64,000 nt of DNA from positions 1,674,001 to 1,738,000 of the forward strand of contig NZ_CP069163.1 of the NCBI RefSeq assembly GCF_018802765.1, read 5' to 3'. Below the pieces are notes generated by a model. The model was not told where the DNA came from and ran no database searches. It saw only the letters and a program-made list of their open reading frames with translations. Source of the stretch: Paludibacterium sp. B53371. Lineage in GTDB: Bacteria; Pseudomonadota; Gammaproteobacteria; Burkholderiales; Chromobacteriaceae. Each line of letters begins with the position of its first letter. Position 1 is the first letter of the stretch. The translations under genes were made by a program, and so were the position numbers. Below, piece by piece: positions 1 through 8,017 of this stretch.

Positions 1-102
1 GAAGCGACGCTCGACCAGCGGATGACTGTCGGCCAGCGCCTGTGAGGTGGCAGAAGCCGCCAGGACGGCGAGCAGGATCAGTTTGAGTTGTTTCAAAGTC
101 AT
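1..102 (-). CDS. N-terminal fragment of an exported protein
   Basis: Only the first 34 codons are present; the rest lies beyond the left edge. The visible start is a typical Sec signal peptide: MTLKQL with a lysine, then a hydrophobic stretch rich in Leu/Ala, and a likely signal peptidase I site after SQALA, followed by DSHPLVERRF. A GGAATTCC stretch a few bases before the ATG is a modest ribosome binding site. It lies downstream of the RND efflux operon on the same strand, separated by about 90 bases containing a stem-loop, so it is probably a separate unit. Function cannot be assigned from the fragment; a periplasmic or outer-membrane location is inferred. Confidence 0.55.
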   Translation of the reverse strand, partial: MTLKQLKLILLAVLAASATSQALADSHPLVERRF

Positions 103-142
103 AAAGGAATTCCAGCGTTGGTTTCAGTAACAGGAAAACAGC

Positions 143-168
143 ACTCCCGCCGCTGAAGCAGCGGGAGT
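143..168 (-). terminator. Stem-loop after the RND pump gene
   Basis: ACTCCCGC (143-150) pairs with GCGGGAGT (161-168) as a perfect 8-bp stem. Read on the minus strand it is followed shortly by TTTT. It lies 22 bases past the RND pump stop codon and is the likely end of the efflux operon transcript, although the T-tract is short. Confidence 0.5.
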
Positions 169-189
169 CCTTGCCGAGGTCGGGGAGGG

Positions 190-3100
190 TCAGACGGCCT
201 TGCTGCCGGTGCGGCGTTCGCGCCAGGAGACGATCACCACATACAGCACCGGCACGAAGGCAACGGCCAGCACGGTCGAAGCCAGCATGCCGCTGAAAAC
301 GGTCAGGCCGATGGAGACGCGTGCGGCGGCACCCGCGCCACTGGACAGGATCAGCGGCACGACGCCGAGAATGAAGGCAAACGAGGTCATCAAAATCGGG
401 CGGAAGCGGCGGCGCGAACCTTCCAGTGCCGCATGCACCAGATCATGGCCCTCATGCCGCATCTCCTGCGCCACCTCCACGATCAGAATGGCATTCTTGG
501 CCGATAGGGCGATCAGCAACACCAGACCAATCTGAACGTAGATGTTATTGGCCAGCCCTACCGCCCACAGCACAGTGACCGTGCCGACCAGTGACATCGG
601 TACGGCCAGAATCACCGGCACCGGCAGCCACCAGCTTTCGTACTGGCCCGCCAGCACCAGATAGACCAGCAGAATAGCCAGACCGAAGACCAGTACCACC
701 GAGCTGCCCACCAGCTTCTCCTGGTAGGACAGGGCGGTCCACTCATAGCTGACGCCCTGTGGCAGGACTTCGGCCGCCACTTCTTCCATGGCCGTCAGTG
801 CCTGACCCGAGCTGTAGCCGTTGGCGGCCGCGCCGTTGATGGTTGCCGTCGGGTACATCTGGTACTGCGAAATCAGTGCCGGGCCGCTGACCTGTTTCAC
901 CGACAGGAAGGCGCCGAGCGGTACCATATTGCCACTGCTGTTGCGTACGGTGAGCGCCGAGATCTGCTCGCTGCGCATGCGGAAGTCCTGATCAGCCTGC
1001 ACATAAATGGTGTAGTTCTGGCCAAATTTGGAGAACTGACCAACATAGGACGAACCCAGATAGCTTTGCAGCACGTCATACACATCGTTGACCGCCACGC
1101 CAAGCATTTCGGCCCGGGCTCGGTTAATGGTCAGCGACAGCTGCGGCACCTGGGTGCGCAGCGGCGTGAAGGCCTGCTGGATTTCCGGACGCTGCTTGGC
1201 GGCAGCGATCAGTCGATCGGCAGCATCCGACAGCTTGTTCAGGTCGCCGCTGCCGTCGGTCAGCTCCAGTTGCATCTGGAAGCCTCCGGACATGCCCAGC
1301 CCGGGAATGGGCGGCGGCACCATGACCAGCGGACGGATGTCCGGCAGGGCATGCAAACGTTCGTTCAGTGTGAGGTAAATGTTCTTCAGACTCTGTTGCT
1401 TGTCCTTGCCGCGCTCAGCCCAGTCGGTCAGGGTCAGATAGACCAGACCGGCATTGGCCAGTGAGGCGTTGCCGTCCAGCGGCGACACGCCACCGATGGT
1501 GATGGCGTGCTTGACGCCCGGAATGGCGCGCGCGATCTCTGACACCTGGCTCAGGGCCTTGTCGGTGCGCTGTATCGAGGCGGCATCCGGCAACTGCACC
1601 GCCACCAGCATATAGCCCTGATCTTCGGTCGGGATAAAGCCGGTCGGCAGCTTGGCCAGCCCGACGATGGCCACCACGATCAGCCCCAGCGCCACCAGGG
1701 TACTGGTCTTGCGCGCGCCGACCAGCCGCTCGATCAGACGGGCGTATTTGACCTCCAGCGGGTTATAGACGCGGTCAAAGGCGCGGAAGAAAGCATTCTT
1801 TGGCTTGCTGTGGTCATGCACGCGCACATACTTGGCCGACTGGGTCGGTTTGAGCGTAATGGCGTTAATGCCGCTGATCAGGGCGGTGGCCGCGATGACC
1901 AGGGCGAACTGGCGATACATCTGACCGGTAATGCCGGGAATGAAGGCCGCCGGCAGGAAGACCGACATCAGCACCAGCGTAATGCCGATGATCGGCCCCA
2001 TCAGTTCCTTCATGGCGGTGATGGCAGCGTCATGAGGCGTTTTGCCGGCCTCGACATGCTTGGCCACGCCTTCCACCACCACGATGGCATCGTCCACCAC
2101 AATCCCGATACAAAGCACCAGGGCGAACAGCGTCAGCAGATTGATGGAAAAGCCCATGGCGGCCATGGCGGCGAAAGCGCCGATGATGGTGATCGGCACG
2201 GTCGTGGCCGGTACCAGGGTGGCGCGCCAGTCCTGCAGGAAAATGATGATCACCAGCAAGACCAGAATGCCGGCCTCGTAGAGGGTCTTGTACACCTCGT
2301 CGATCGAAGCCTTGACGAACACCGTGGTGTCAAACGGCACATCGTACTGAATGCCGGGCGGGAAGCTCTTGCTCAGGCGGGTCATTTCATTTTTCACCGC
2401 TTCGGCGGTGGCCAGTGCATTGGCATCCGGCAACTGATAGATGGCAACGCCCCCCGCCGGCTTGCCGTCCAGCGTGAACGACTGGCCATAGCTCTGGCTG
2501 CCCAGTTCGATGCGCGCCACGTCACGCAGTCGCGTGACAGCACCGCTGCTGTCCGTCTTGAGGATGATGTCGCCGAAGTCGGCGGCGGAATTCGGCGCCC
2601 CCGCCAGGTTGACGGTCAATTGCTGCGCCTGGCCGGGTCTGGCCGGCGGTGCGCCGATCTGGCCGACACTGATAGGCTGGCTTTGCTTGTTGACCTGGGC
2701 AATGACATTAGCCGGCACCAGGCCGCGCTGTTTCATCTGTTGCGGGTCCAGCCAGATCCGCATGCTGTACTGGCCGACACCGAAAACGGTGACATCGGCC
2801 ACGCCCGGCAGACGGCTCAGGCGGTCCTTGAGTTGCAGGCTGGCAAAGTTGCTGAGGAACAAGCCGTCCATTTCCGGCTTGTCGGAGGACAGGGTGATGA
2901 TCTGCAGGATGCTGGTGGATTTCTTCTTGGTCACCACCCCCTGTTGCTGCACGGCATTCGGCAGCAGCGGCACGGCGGCATTGACCCGGTTCTGTACCGC
3001 CACCTGGGCCTGGTCGGCGTCAGTCCCGACGGCAAAACTCACCGTCAGGGTGTAGCGCCCGTCGTTGGAGGAGGTCGACTGCATGTAAATCATGCCTTCA

Positions 3101-3318
3101 ACGCCATTGACCTGCTGTTCAATGGTGCGCGCCACCAGTTGCTGTACGGTCAGGGCGCTGGCCCCGGGGTAGGTGGTCGTCACCGAGATGGTCGGCGGGG
3201 TCAGCTGCGGGTATTGCGATACCGACAGGCCAAACACCGACACCGCACCGATCAGCACGGTGATCCAGGCGATCACGTTGGCCAGAATCGGTCGTTCAAT
3301 AAAAAACTTGGCAATCAT
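190..3318 (-). CDS. RND multidrug efflux pump, inner-membrane transporter (HAE1 family, MexF/OqxB-like)
   Basis: Proton-driven exporter of the hydrophobe/amphiphile efflux family, expected to sit as a trimer in the inner membrane and to connect to the adaptor and outer-membrane factor encoded just upstream. The 1042 residues match the usual length near 1050. The N-terminus MIAKFFIERPILANVIAW is characteristic. Transmembrane segment 4 carries the proton-relay pair in VVDDAIVVVE near residue 405, and segment 10 carries the partner lysine in ALSAKNAILIVE. Two large periplasmic loops follow TM1 and TM7. The gene starts 26 bases after the adaptor stop codon and is the third gene of the operon. Substrate cannot be read from sequence; organic solvents, phenicols or quinolones would be typical of MexF-like pumps. 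Confidence 0.92.
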   Translation of the reverse strand: MIAKFFIERPILANVIAWITVLIGAVSVFGLSVSQYPQLTPPTISVTTTYPGASALTVQQLVARTIEQQVNGVEGMIYMQSTSSNDGRYTLTVSFAVGTDADQAQVAVQNRVNAAVPLLPNAVQQQGVVTKKKSTSILQIITLSSDKPEMDGLFLSNFASLQLKDRLSRLPGVADVTVFGVGQYSMRIWLDPQQMKQRGLVPANVIAQVNKQSQPISVGQIGAPPARPGQAQQLTVNLAGAPNSAADFGDIILKTDSSGAVTRLRDVARIELGSQSYGQSFTLDGKPAGGVAIYQLPDANALATAEAVKNEMTRLSKSFPPGIQYDVPFDTTVFVKASIDEVYKTLYEAGILVLLVIIIFLQDWRATLVPATTVPITIIGAFAAMAAMGFSINLLTLFALVLCIGIVVDDAIVVVEGVAKHVEAGKTPHDAAITAMKELMGPIIGITLVLMSVFLPAAFIPGITGQMYRQFALVIAATALISGINAITLKPTQSAKYVRVHDHSKPKNAFFRAFDRVYNPLEVKYARLIERLVGARKTSTLVALGLIVVAIVGLAKLPTGFIPTEDQGYMLVAVQLPDAASIQRTDKALSQVSEIARAIPGVKHAITIGGVSPLDGNASLANAGLVYLTLTDWAERGKDKQQSLKNIYLTLNERLHALPDIRPLVMVPPPIPGLGMSGGFQMQLELTDGSGDLNKLSDAADRLIAAAKQRPEIQQAFTPLRTQVPQLSLTINRARAEMLGVAVNDVYDVLQSYLGSSYVGQFSKFGQNYTIYVQADQDFRMRSEQISALTVRNSSGNMVPLGAFLSVKQVSGPALISQYQMYPTATINGAAANGYSSGQALTAMEEVAAEVLPQGVSYEWTALSYQEKLVGSSVVLVFGLAILLVYLVLAGQYESWWLPVPVILAVPMSLVGTVTVLWAVGLANNIYVQIGLVLLIALSAKNAILIVEVAQEMRHEGHDLVHAALEGSRRRFRPILMTSFAFILGVVPLILSSGAGAAARVSIGLTVFSGMLASTVLAVAFVPVLYVVIVSWRERRTGSKAV

Positions 3319-3344
3319 CAGATTGTGCTTTCTCGTTGCCGCAT

Positions 3345-4448
3345 TTACTGGGCGGGTTTGCCGGAATCAGCCTGCGCAGCCACCTTCTGGCCGACGCCCA
3401 CATTGCTCAGGCCCTGGGTGATAACACGGTCAGATGCCGAAATACCGTCGGTGATTTCACGCAACTGGTCGAAGTCTGCACCGGTTTTGACGTTGCGCCG
3501 TACGACCTTCGAGTCGGCATCCACCACATAGACGTAGTTGCCCAACTGGTCATTCAGGACCACGGATGACGGGACCAGCAGCGCCTGATGGGGCTTGCTG
3601 ATGCCAATGAATACCTTGCTGTACAGGCCCGGAATCAGGTGCAAATCCTTGTTGTCGAATTTGGCGCGCAGCTGCAGGCTGCCGGTGGCGGCGGCCAGCG
3701 TATTGTCGATGAAATCCAGTTCGCCGGTTTCGGATGGCGTGGCCTCGCCCTGGAGGGCCGCGCCGACCTTGATCTTGCCGACGCCGGCTTTGGCGGTTCC
3801 TTCCTTGTCAACGCCCGCCTTGCGCAGGCGCAGCAGATCACGTTCATTGACCGAGAAGTTGACATAGGCGGGCCGCAGGCGCGTCAGGGTGGCCAGCACG
3901 GTCCCCCCGGCCCCGGCGCCGACATAGTTGCCGACATCCACGGTCCGTTTGCCGATCACCCCATCAAAGGGGGCGCGTACGGCGGTGTAATCAAGATTGA
4001 TCTGTGCCAGACGCAAATTGGCTTCGGCCTGTTGCAGGTTTGACAGTGCCGATTCGACGCTGGATTGCGCCGTGGCGTTTTCCTTCATCAGCACCTGCTG
4101 GCGCTGGTACTCAGATCGCGCCTGATCCAGCTTGGCCTGGTTGAGCTTGACTTGCTGCTGATAGGGATCCGGTTCGATGACAAACAGCAGTTGCCCCTGT
4201 TTGACCTGGGCCCCTTCGGCAAACGGTGCGGATTGCAGATAGCCGCTGACGCGCGCCACCAGATTGACGGATTCGGAAGGTGCCACGGTGCCATCCAGCT
4301 GGATGGTGTCGGTCACTTCACGCTGAATCGGTTGCTGAAACACCACCTGCGGCAGCGGCGGTTCGGCGACCGGTTTCTTGTCGCTGCACGCCAGGCAGAG
4401 CAGGGCGGTGAAGGTCATCAGAAAGACAGAACGAGGGCTCGTATTCAT
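3345..4448 (-). CDS. RND efflux periplasmic adaptor (membrane fusion lipoprotein)
   Basis: Links the inner-membrane RND pump to the outer-membrane channel. The 367-residue product starts with a lipoprotein signal ending in the lipobox LCLAC, so the mature protein should be anchored by an acylated Cys. It then shows the adaptor layout: a biotinyl-lipoyl-like half (VARVSGYLQS near residue 70), an alpha-helical hairpin rich in Gln/Ala (LNQAKLDQARSEYQRQQ), the second lipoyl half (YTAVRAPFDGVIGKR), and a beta-barrel/membrane-proximal region to the C-terminus. Its ATG overlaps the stop of the outer-membrane factor gene by 4 bases, so translation is probably coupled. Confidence 0.9.
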   Translation of the reverse strand: MNTSPRSVFLMTFTALLCLACSDKKPVAEPPLPQVVFQQPIQREVTDTIQLDGTVAPSESVNLVARVSGYLQSAPFAEGAQVKQGQLLFVIEPDPYQQQVKLNQAKLDQARSEYQRQQVLMKENATAQSSVESALSNLQQAEANLRLAQINLDYTAVRAPFDGVIGKRTVDVGNYVGAGAGGTVLATLTRLRPAYVNFSVNERDLLRLRKAGVDKEGTAKAGVGKIKVGAALQGEATPSETGELDFIDNTLAAATGSLQLRAKFDNKDLHLIPGLYSKVFIGISKPHQALLVPSSVVLNDQLGNYVYVVDADSKVVRRNVKTGADFDQLREITDGISASDRVITQGLSNVGVGQKVAAQADSGKPAQ

Positions 4449-6004
4449 TGTGCGGGTCTCTGGCTATTCGGAAGATCAAGCGCGTCACCCCAGTTGGTGC
4501 GCGCCCGCATGGTTTTGGTGATGTTGTCCGGCAGGGATGCCGTCAGCTTGCCGTCCCAGCCGCCGCCCAGTGCGCGGTAAACCGCGACAAAGGACTGCAG
4601 CAGATTGCCTTGTGCCTGGGCCAGGCCGTCCTCGACCTGTAGCTGGGCCTGATAGGCGGTGGTCACGGTGGTGAAGTCCGATTCGCCGGATTTGTAGCGT
4701 TCGAGTGCCAGTACGGTGCTGCGTCGGGCGGCTTCAGCCGCGGCATTCAGGCGCTGGCGCGATTCGCGGTTGCCGGCGATGGCAGACAGCGCGTCTTCCA
4801 CCTCCTGCTGGGCACCGAGCACCTGGTTCTGATAATTCAGGATCGCCTGTTCGAAGGCAGCATCCTGTACCCGCACCTGATTGACCAGCTGGCCATGATT
4901 GAAAATCGGCATCAACAGGCCGGCCGTGGCGCTGCTGACCGGGTTATGCCATTTGAACAGGTCATCCAGATGATTGCTGCCGCTGTCCGAGGACTGAAAA
5001 CCGAAGCTGCCGCCGAGGGAGAAGCTCGGGAACAGGGCGGCCTTGGCCTGACCGATGCGCGCCGACTGGGCGATTGCTGCATACTCGGCCTGCAGCACAT
5101 CCGGCCGCCGCTGCAGCAAGTCGCGCGGAATCCCCGAGGGGACGCCGGTCGGCACACTGGGCATGGGGGCTGCGGCAGCAAACTGTCGCTGATAGTAGTC
5201 CGGGGTCTGGCCAACCAGCACGCTCAGCGCGTGTTGCGCTTGCTGCAGGGCGGCACGCAGTGTCGGCAAATTGGCGCCGGTTTGCTCGTACAGGACCTGA
5301 GCCTGGCGCAGATCCTGCTCGCTGGAGGCGCCGGCACGGAAGCGGGCATTGGCAATGCGCAGGTTTTCCGCTTGTTGCTTCAGGTTGTCCTGCGCGACCT
5401 GCAGGCGTTGCTCCAGCGTGCGCAAATTGAAGTAGGTGGTGGCGATATTGGCTTCCAGCGCTACCATGGCCGCCTGGTAGGCGGCGACGGTCGACAGCCA
5501 GCTGGCTTCATTGCCCTCAACTTCGCGACGGGCAGCGCCCCACAGGTCTGGTTCCCAGGAGGCTTGCAGGCTGAGTTGCTGCGTGGTGCCGCCGCCGGTT
5601 TTGCCCTGTAGCTGGTTGGCCAGGTCCGGCTTGCTGTAGCTGCGGCTGAATGACAGTTGAACAACCGGCCATTCGGCACCTTGCGAGATGCCCAGTTGCG
5701 CTCGCGCCTGGGCGATACGAACGGCCGCACTTTGCAGGGTTGGACTGTTGTCGCGACCGAGTTGCAGCAGCTGGCTTAGTCTGGGGTCGGCAAACTGCTG
5801 CCACCAGACGGCAAGCTGGGCTTCATCGGCTTGATCGGTCGGGCTTTGCCAACTGGATTGCACCGAGACGTCCGGGCGCTGATAGTCCGGGCCGACGGCG
5901 CAGGCCGACAGTGTCAGACAGATCAGGGCGGACAGACAGCGCTTGGCGAAAGGTGCAGGGAGTCGCTCGAACCGGGCGGCGACATTGTTATATATCGTTG
6001 TCAT
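4445..6004 (-). CDS. RND efflux outer-membrane factor, NodT/OprM family lipoprotein
   Basis: Trimeric outer-membrane channel of the tripartite exporter. The 519 residues contain a basic N-terminus and lipobox LTLSAC followed by AVGPDYQRP, the classic NodT/OprM start. Two homologous TolC-like halves follow, with long Gln/Ala-rich helices and the family motif RRPDVLQAEY near residue 320. It is the first gene of the operon, the reverse of the commoner adaptor-pump-channel order. The start codon is about 20 bases from the palindrome proposed as the TetR operator, so repression of the whole operon from this point is the simplest model. Confidence 0.9.
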   Translation of the reverse strand: MTTIYNNVAARFERLPAPFAKRCLSALICLTLSACAVGPDYQRPDVSVQSSWQSPTDQADEAQLAVWWQQFADPRLSQLLQLGRDNSPTLQSAAVRIAQARAQLGISQGAEWPVVQLSFSRSYSKPDLANQLQGKTGGGTTQQLSLQASWEPDLWGAARREVEGNEASWLSTVAAYQAAMVALEANIATTYFNLRTLEQRLQVAQDNLKQQAENLRIANARFRAGASSEQDLRQAQVLYEQTGANLPTLRAALQQAQHALSVLVGQTPDYYQRQFAAAAPMPSVPTGVPSGIPRDLLQRRPDVLQAEYAAIAQSARIGQAKAALFPSFSLGGSFGFQSSDSGSNHLDDLFKWHNPVSSATAGLLMPIFNHGQLVNQVRVQDAAFEQAILNYQNQVLGAQQEVEDALSAIAGNRESRQRLNAAAEAARRSTVLALERYKSGESDFTTVTTAYQAQLQVEDGLAQAQGNLLQSFVAVYRALGGGWDGKLTASLPDNITKTMRARTNWGDALDLPNSQRPAQ

Positions 6005-6024
6005 AACGGCCCTTGATGTTTCTT

Positions 6025-6036
6025 GTCTATATAGAC
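6025..6036. promoter_or_regulatory. Palindromic candidate operator for the TetR-type repressor
   Basis: GTCTATATAGAC is a perfect 12-bp palindrome in the 133-base gap between the divergent efflux operon and the TetR-family gene. Its position, close to the efflux start codon and inside the likely overlapping promoters, fits the autoregulated repressor arrangement common for TetR/RND loci. Binding is inference. Confidence 0.55.
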
Positions 6037-6137
6037 CATCCAGGTCAAAGATGCTTCGAGCATATGGTGTTTTTATTGCGTTTCATTATTATGAATTCCA
6101 TTCAGTTTTCATACTCGCATTTACCAAGGCGTTGGAT

Positions 6138-6782
6138 ATGTCGGAAAACAAAGATCAACCCATTGATTTAATGACAAAAAAACCGAAGCAGGCGCGTGCC
6201 AGGCTGACGGTGAAGCTGATTTTCGAGTCCACAGCTCAGATTATTTTGCGCGAAGGTGTCGACAAACTGACCACCAACCGCATCGCCGAAGTAGCGGGTT
6301 TTAGTGTCGGGACTTTGTATCAGTACTTCCGCAACAAGGAGGCCATTCTGCTGGCCATGGCCAGGCATGAGACCGAGCACATGATTGGTGAAATCGATGC
6401 CTTGTTCGACGAATATGCCGGTGCCGCGACGACGGGATTAGCCGGTGCCCTGGTCGGATTTCTGATGCAGACCTTTTATCATCGGCGCGCCATCCGCCGA
6501 CAGATTGCCTGTGCCATTTTCCAGCGACAGGTATTGCTCAACCTGTATCCGGTTATCGCCGCCGTCGAGAGCCATGTGGCGCAATGCCTGCTCGATCGGC
6601 AGGCTCCAGACATGCGTCTGCTGAGCGAAGCCGAAGCCTATGTGGCATCCCGCAGTTTGATCGGCACGCTACGTGCCGGTGTATTGGAACATTCTGAATG
6701 GGCGGACCATCCCGCCTTTCAACAGGCGCTGGAGCGGCAACTGCTGGCCATGTTGCTGCCCACAGACGGGGGAGGGGGCTGA
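6138..6782 (+). CDS. TetR/AcrR-family repressor of the divergent efflux operon
   Basis: A 214-residue one-component regulator. The N-terminal helix-turn-helix is plain: TTNRIAEVAGFSVGTLYQYF near residues 45-65, preceded by the usual LTVKLIFESTAQIILREGVD helix. The C-terminal ligand-binding domain is all-helical and divergent, as expected. The ATG at 6138 is preferred because AAGGCG lies about 7 bases upstream; an in-frame ATG at 6171 is also possible, and the longer upstream reading frame has no such support. Transcribed away from the RND operon, so it probably represses it and is relieved by a pump substrate. The stop codon is 2 bases from the stop of the convergent small membrane protein gene. 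Confidence 0.88.
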   Translation: MSENKDQPIDLMTKKPKQARARLTVKLIFESTAQIILREGVDKLTTNRIAEVAGFSVGTLYQYFRNKEAILLAMARHETEHMIGEIDALFDEYAGAATTGLAGALVGFLMQTFYHRRAIRRQIACAIFQRQVLLNLYPVIAAVESHVAQCLLDRQAPDMRLLSEAEAYVASRSLIGTLRAGVLEHSEWADHPAFQQALERQLLAMLLPTDGGGG

Positions 6783-6784
6783 CG

Positions 6785-7177
6785 TCAGTAAAACAGCCAC
6801 TTGAGGATAAATGGCAGAATAATGACGAATAGCAGAACACTGTTTTCGAAGAAAAATCTTTTCAGCCGATGATCGGGGGCGCCGAGTGCAGATCTTACGT
6901 CCCCGACGGATTTGCATGGCGATGCCCCGCAGGCCATCAGCGTGATGGCGCCGACGGCCATGGATAAAGCAAACCATGGCATGCCGGATTGATAGGCGGC
7001 CATCGCGACAAGCAGCATCAATATATAGAAATAGATGAATTTTATTCGGTGCGATTTCCTGCACGCATGGCGATACCCGTTATTTTGCTGCATAAAGCGC
7101 TCTCGAAATGATTTCCCGGCAATCAGATGATTGCCGGGAAATGCCGAATGATATGACTGCAGGTCATTATTTTGCAT
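6785..7177 (-). CDS. Small membrane protein, candidate bacteriocin immunity protein
   Basis: Not recognisable by family. Starting at the ATG at 7177 the product is 130 residues; an internal ATG at 7093, preceded by GAGAG at good spacing, gives 102. A basic N-terminal region (YRHACRKSHRIK) is followed by hydrophobic segments: FIYFYILMLLVAMAA, then WFALSMAVGAITLMACGA, a polar loop KSVGDVRSALGAPDHRLKR, and a C-terminal segment NSVLLFVIILPFILKWLFY. Three membrane passes in about 100 residues is the usual architecture of class II bacteriocin immunity proteins. It lies 20 bases downstream of a double-glycine-leader peptide on the same strand, and local G+C is visibly lower than in the flanks. The immunity role is inference from context only. 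Confidence 0.5.
   Translation of the reverse strand: MQNNDLQSYHSAFPGNHLIAGKSFRERFMQQNNGYRHACRKSHRIKFIYFYILMLLVAMAAYQSGMPWFALSMAVGAITLMACGASPCKSVGDVRSALGAPDHRLKRFFFENSVLLFVIILPFILKWLFY
7111..7142. other. Perfect 13-bp hairpin at the peptide/membrane-protein junction
   Basis: ATTTCCCGGCAAT (7111-7123) and its exact reverse complement (7130-7142) flank a 6-base loop. No T-tract follows on either strand, so it is not a standard intrinsic terminator. On the minus strand it falls between the bacteriocin-like gene and the second start codon of the membrane protein, inside the N-terminal codons if the longer start is used. It could be a processing, stability or translational control element. Confidence 0.7.
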
Positions 7178-7197
7178 CAGCCCTGTGCTATTGCGGG

Positions 7198-7464
7198 TTA
7201 CAGACTGCCGGCAATCGCGCCGGTTGCCGCCGCAATTCTGGGAGCATAGTAGGCGGCACGAGCGCCCACCGGACCGGCAATGGCACCCTGAACAGCGCCC
7301 CCTGCGGTATATACGCCGAGTTGTGCCCAACTGAACTGCCCGCTGGTTACCACCGATCCGAGATAGCCCGCTGCGCCAGAGACGCCGCCCACCACGGCGC
7401 CAGACGGACCCCAGGCACCATTGACTAACATGATTTCAGAATTGCTCATGTCGCGCATTGCCAT
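7198..7464 (-). CDS. Double-glycine-leader bacteriocin/microcin-like precursor peptide
   Basis: An 86- or 88-residue precursor. The ribosome binding site AAGGAG is followed by ATG at 7464 (3-base spacing) and again by ATG at 7458 (9-base spacing); the second fits the leader better. The leader MRDMSNSEIMLVNGA matches the class II double-glycine rule: hydrophobic at -12, Ser at -11, Glu at -8, Ile at -7, Val at -4, Gly at -2, Ala at -1. Cleavage there would give a 71-residue product starting WGPSG, rich in Gly and Ala, with repeated GxxxG motifs (GAVVG, GAVQG, GAIAG) and few charges, typical of pore-forming class II peptides. No peptidase-containing ABC exporter is visible in this window, so export would need a partner encoded elsewhere. 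A possible immunity gene follows 20 bases downstream. Confidence 0.65.
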   Translation of the reverse strand: MAMRDMSNSEIMLVNGAWGPSGAVVGGVSGAAGYLGSVVTSGQFSWAQLGVYTAGGAVQGAIAGPVGARAAYYAPRIAAATGAIAGSL

Positions 7465-8017
7465 TTACTCCTTGTGTGATTTGGTTTAAGTCCGACTGGC
7501 TTTTTATTAAGCTGCCGTTGCAAGCAAAATCTAAAATCTGCGCGGATTTTTTGTCAAAGTGGTTAGGGGCCGGAAATAAGCAAAGGGCCACGACGATTTA
7601 AGCCATTTCTGGCGCGGTGGTTGGCGCGGTTGTTGGCGGTGGAAAGACTGTAGCGGCGCGGCCATCATGCAAGGAGGCACCCGGATGGCCGGCCAGTCCC
7701 GACAGACGCAAAGGGTATTTCACCGCGAGTGGGCAGCCGTGTCTGGCACGCGATGCCAGAATGACTGACCGGACGGGGCATTCAGTCCTGCATCAGGCTC
7801 GGAACGCAGAGAACCTGAGGCGGATCTCAACCAGCATGTCATGGTTCGTATAATACATATTATGTCAAATACGGTTGATCCTGTCTGGCGCAAGGTCGGG
7901 CCTTTGCCAGTTCGCCCCAATGCGCGATGAGATCATCTCCTGGCCACCCCCCGGGCAATGACTGGACTGGCCGCCTGGTCTGACGTAGCATGCCGCTTCT
8001 CACTCACAGGAGTTGTC
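7465..8017. other. Intergenic region with an AT-rich inverted repeat and promoter-like site
   Basis: About 550 bases without a convincing gene. ATAATA-CA-TATTAT (7850-7863) is an inverted repeat that includes a TATAAT hexamer at 7849-7854, a possible -10 element and operator for the ArfA-like gene 160 bases downstream; no good -35 is visible. From 7602 an open frame lacking a start codon reads AISGAVVGAVVGGGKTVA, a Gly/Val-rich stretch resembling a piece of a bacteriocin-like peptide, but it continues into unconvincing sequence. Confidence 0.4.

Noticed and set aside
1810-3531. Long plus-strand frame (573 codons) opposite the RND genes
   Set aside because: It is a high-G+C antisense shadow, rich in His/Gln/Arg, with no ribosome binding site and no domain; the opposite strand encodes a clear RND pump.
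7617-7853. 78-codon plus-strand frame with a Gly-rich start
   Set aside because: Starts at a GTG without a ribosome binding site, and the rest is unlike a protein; kept only as a possible gene remnant.
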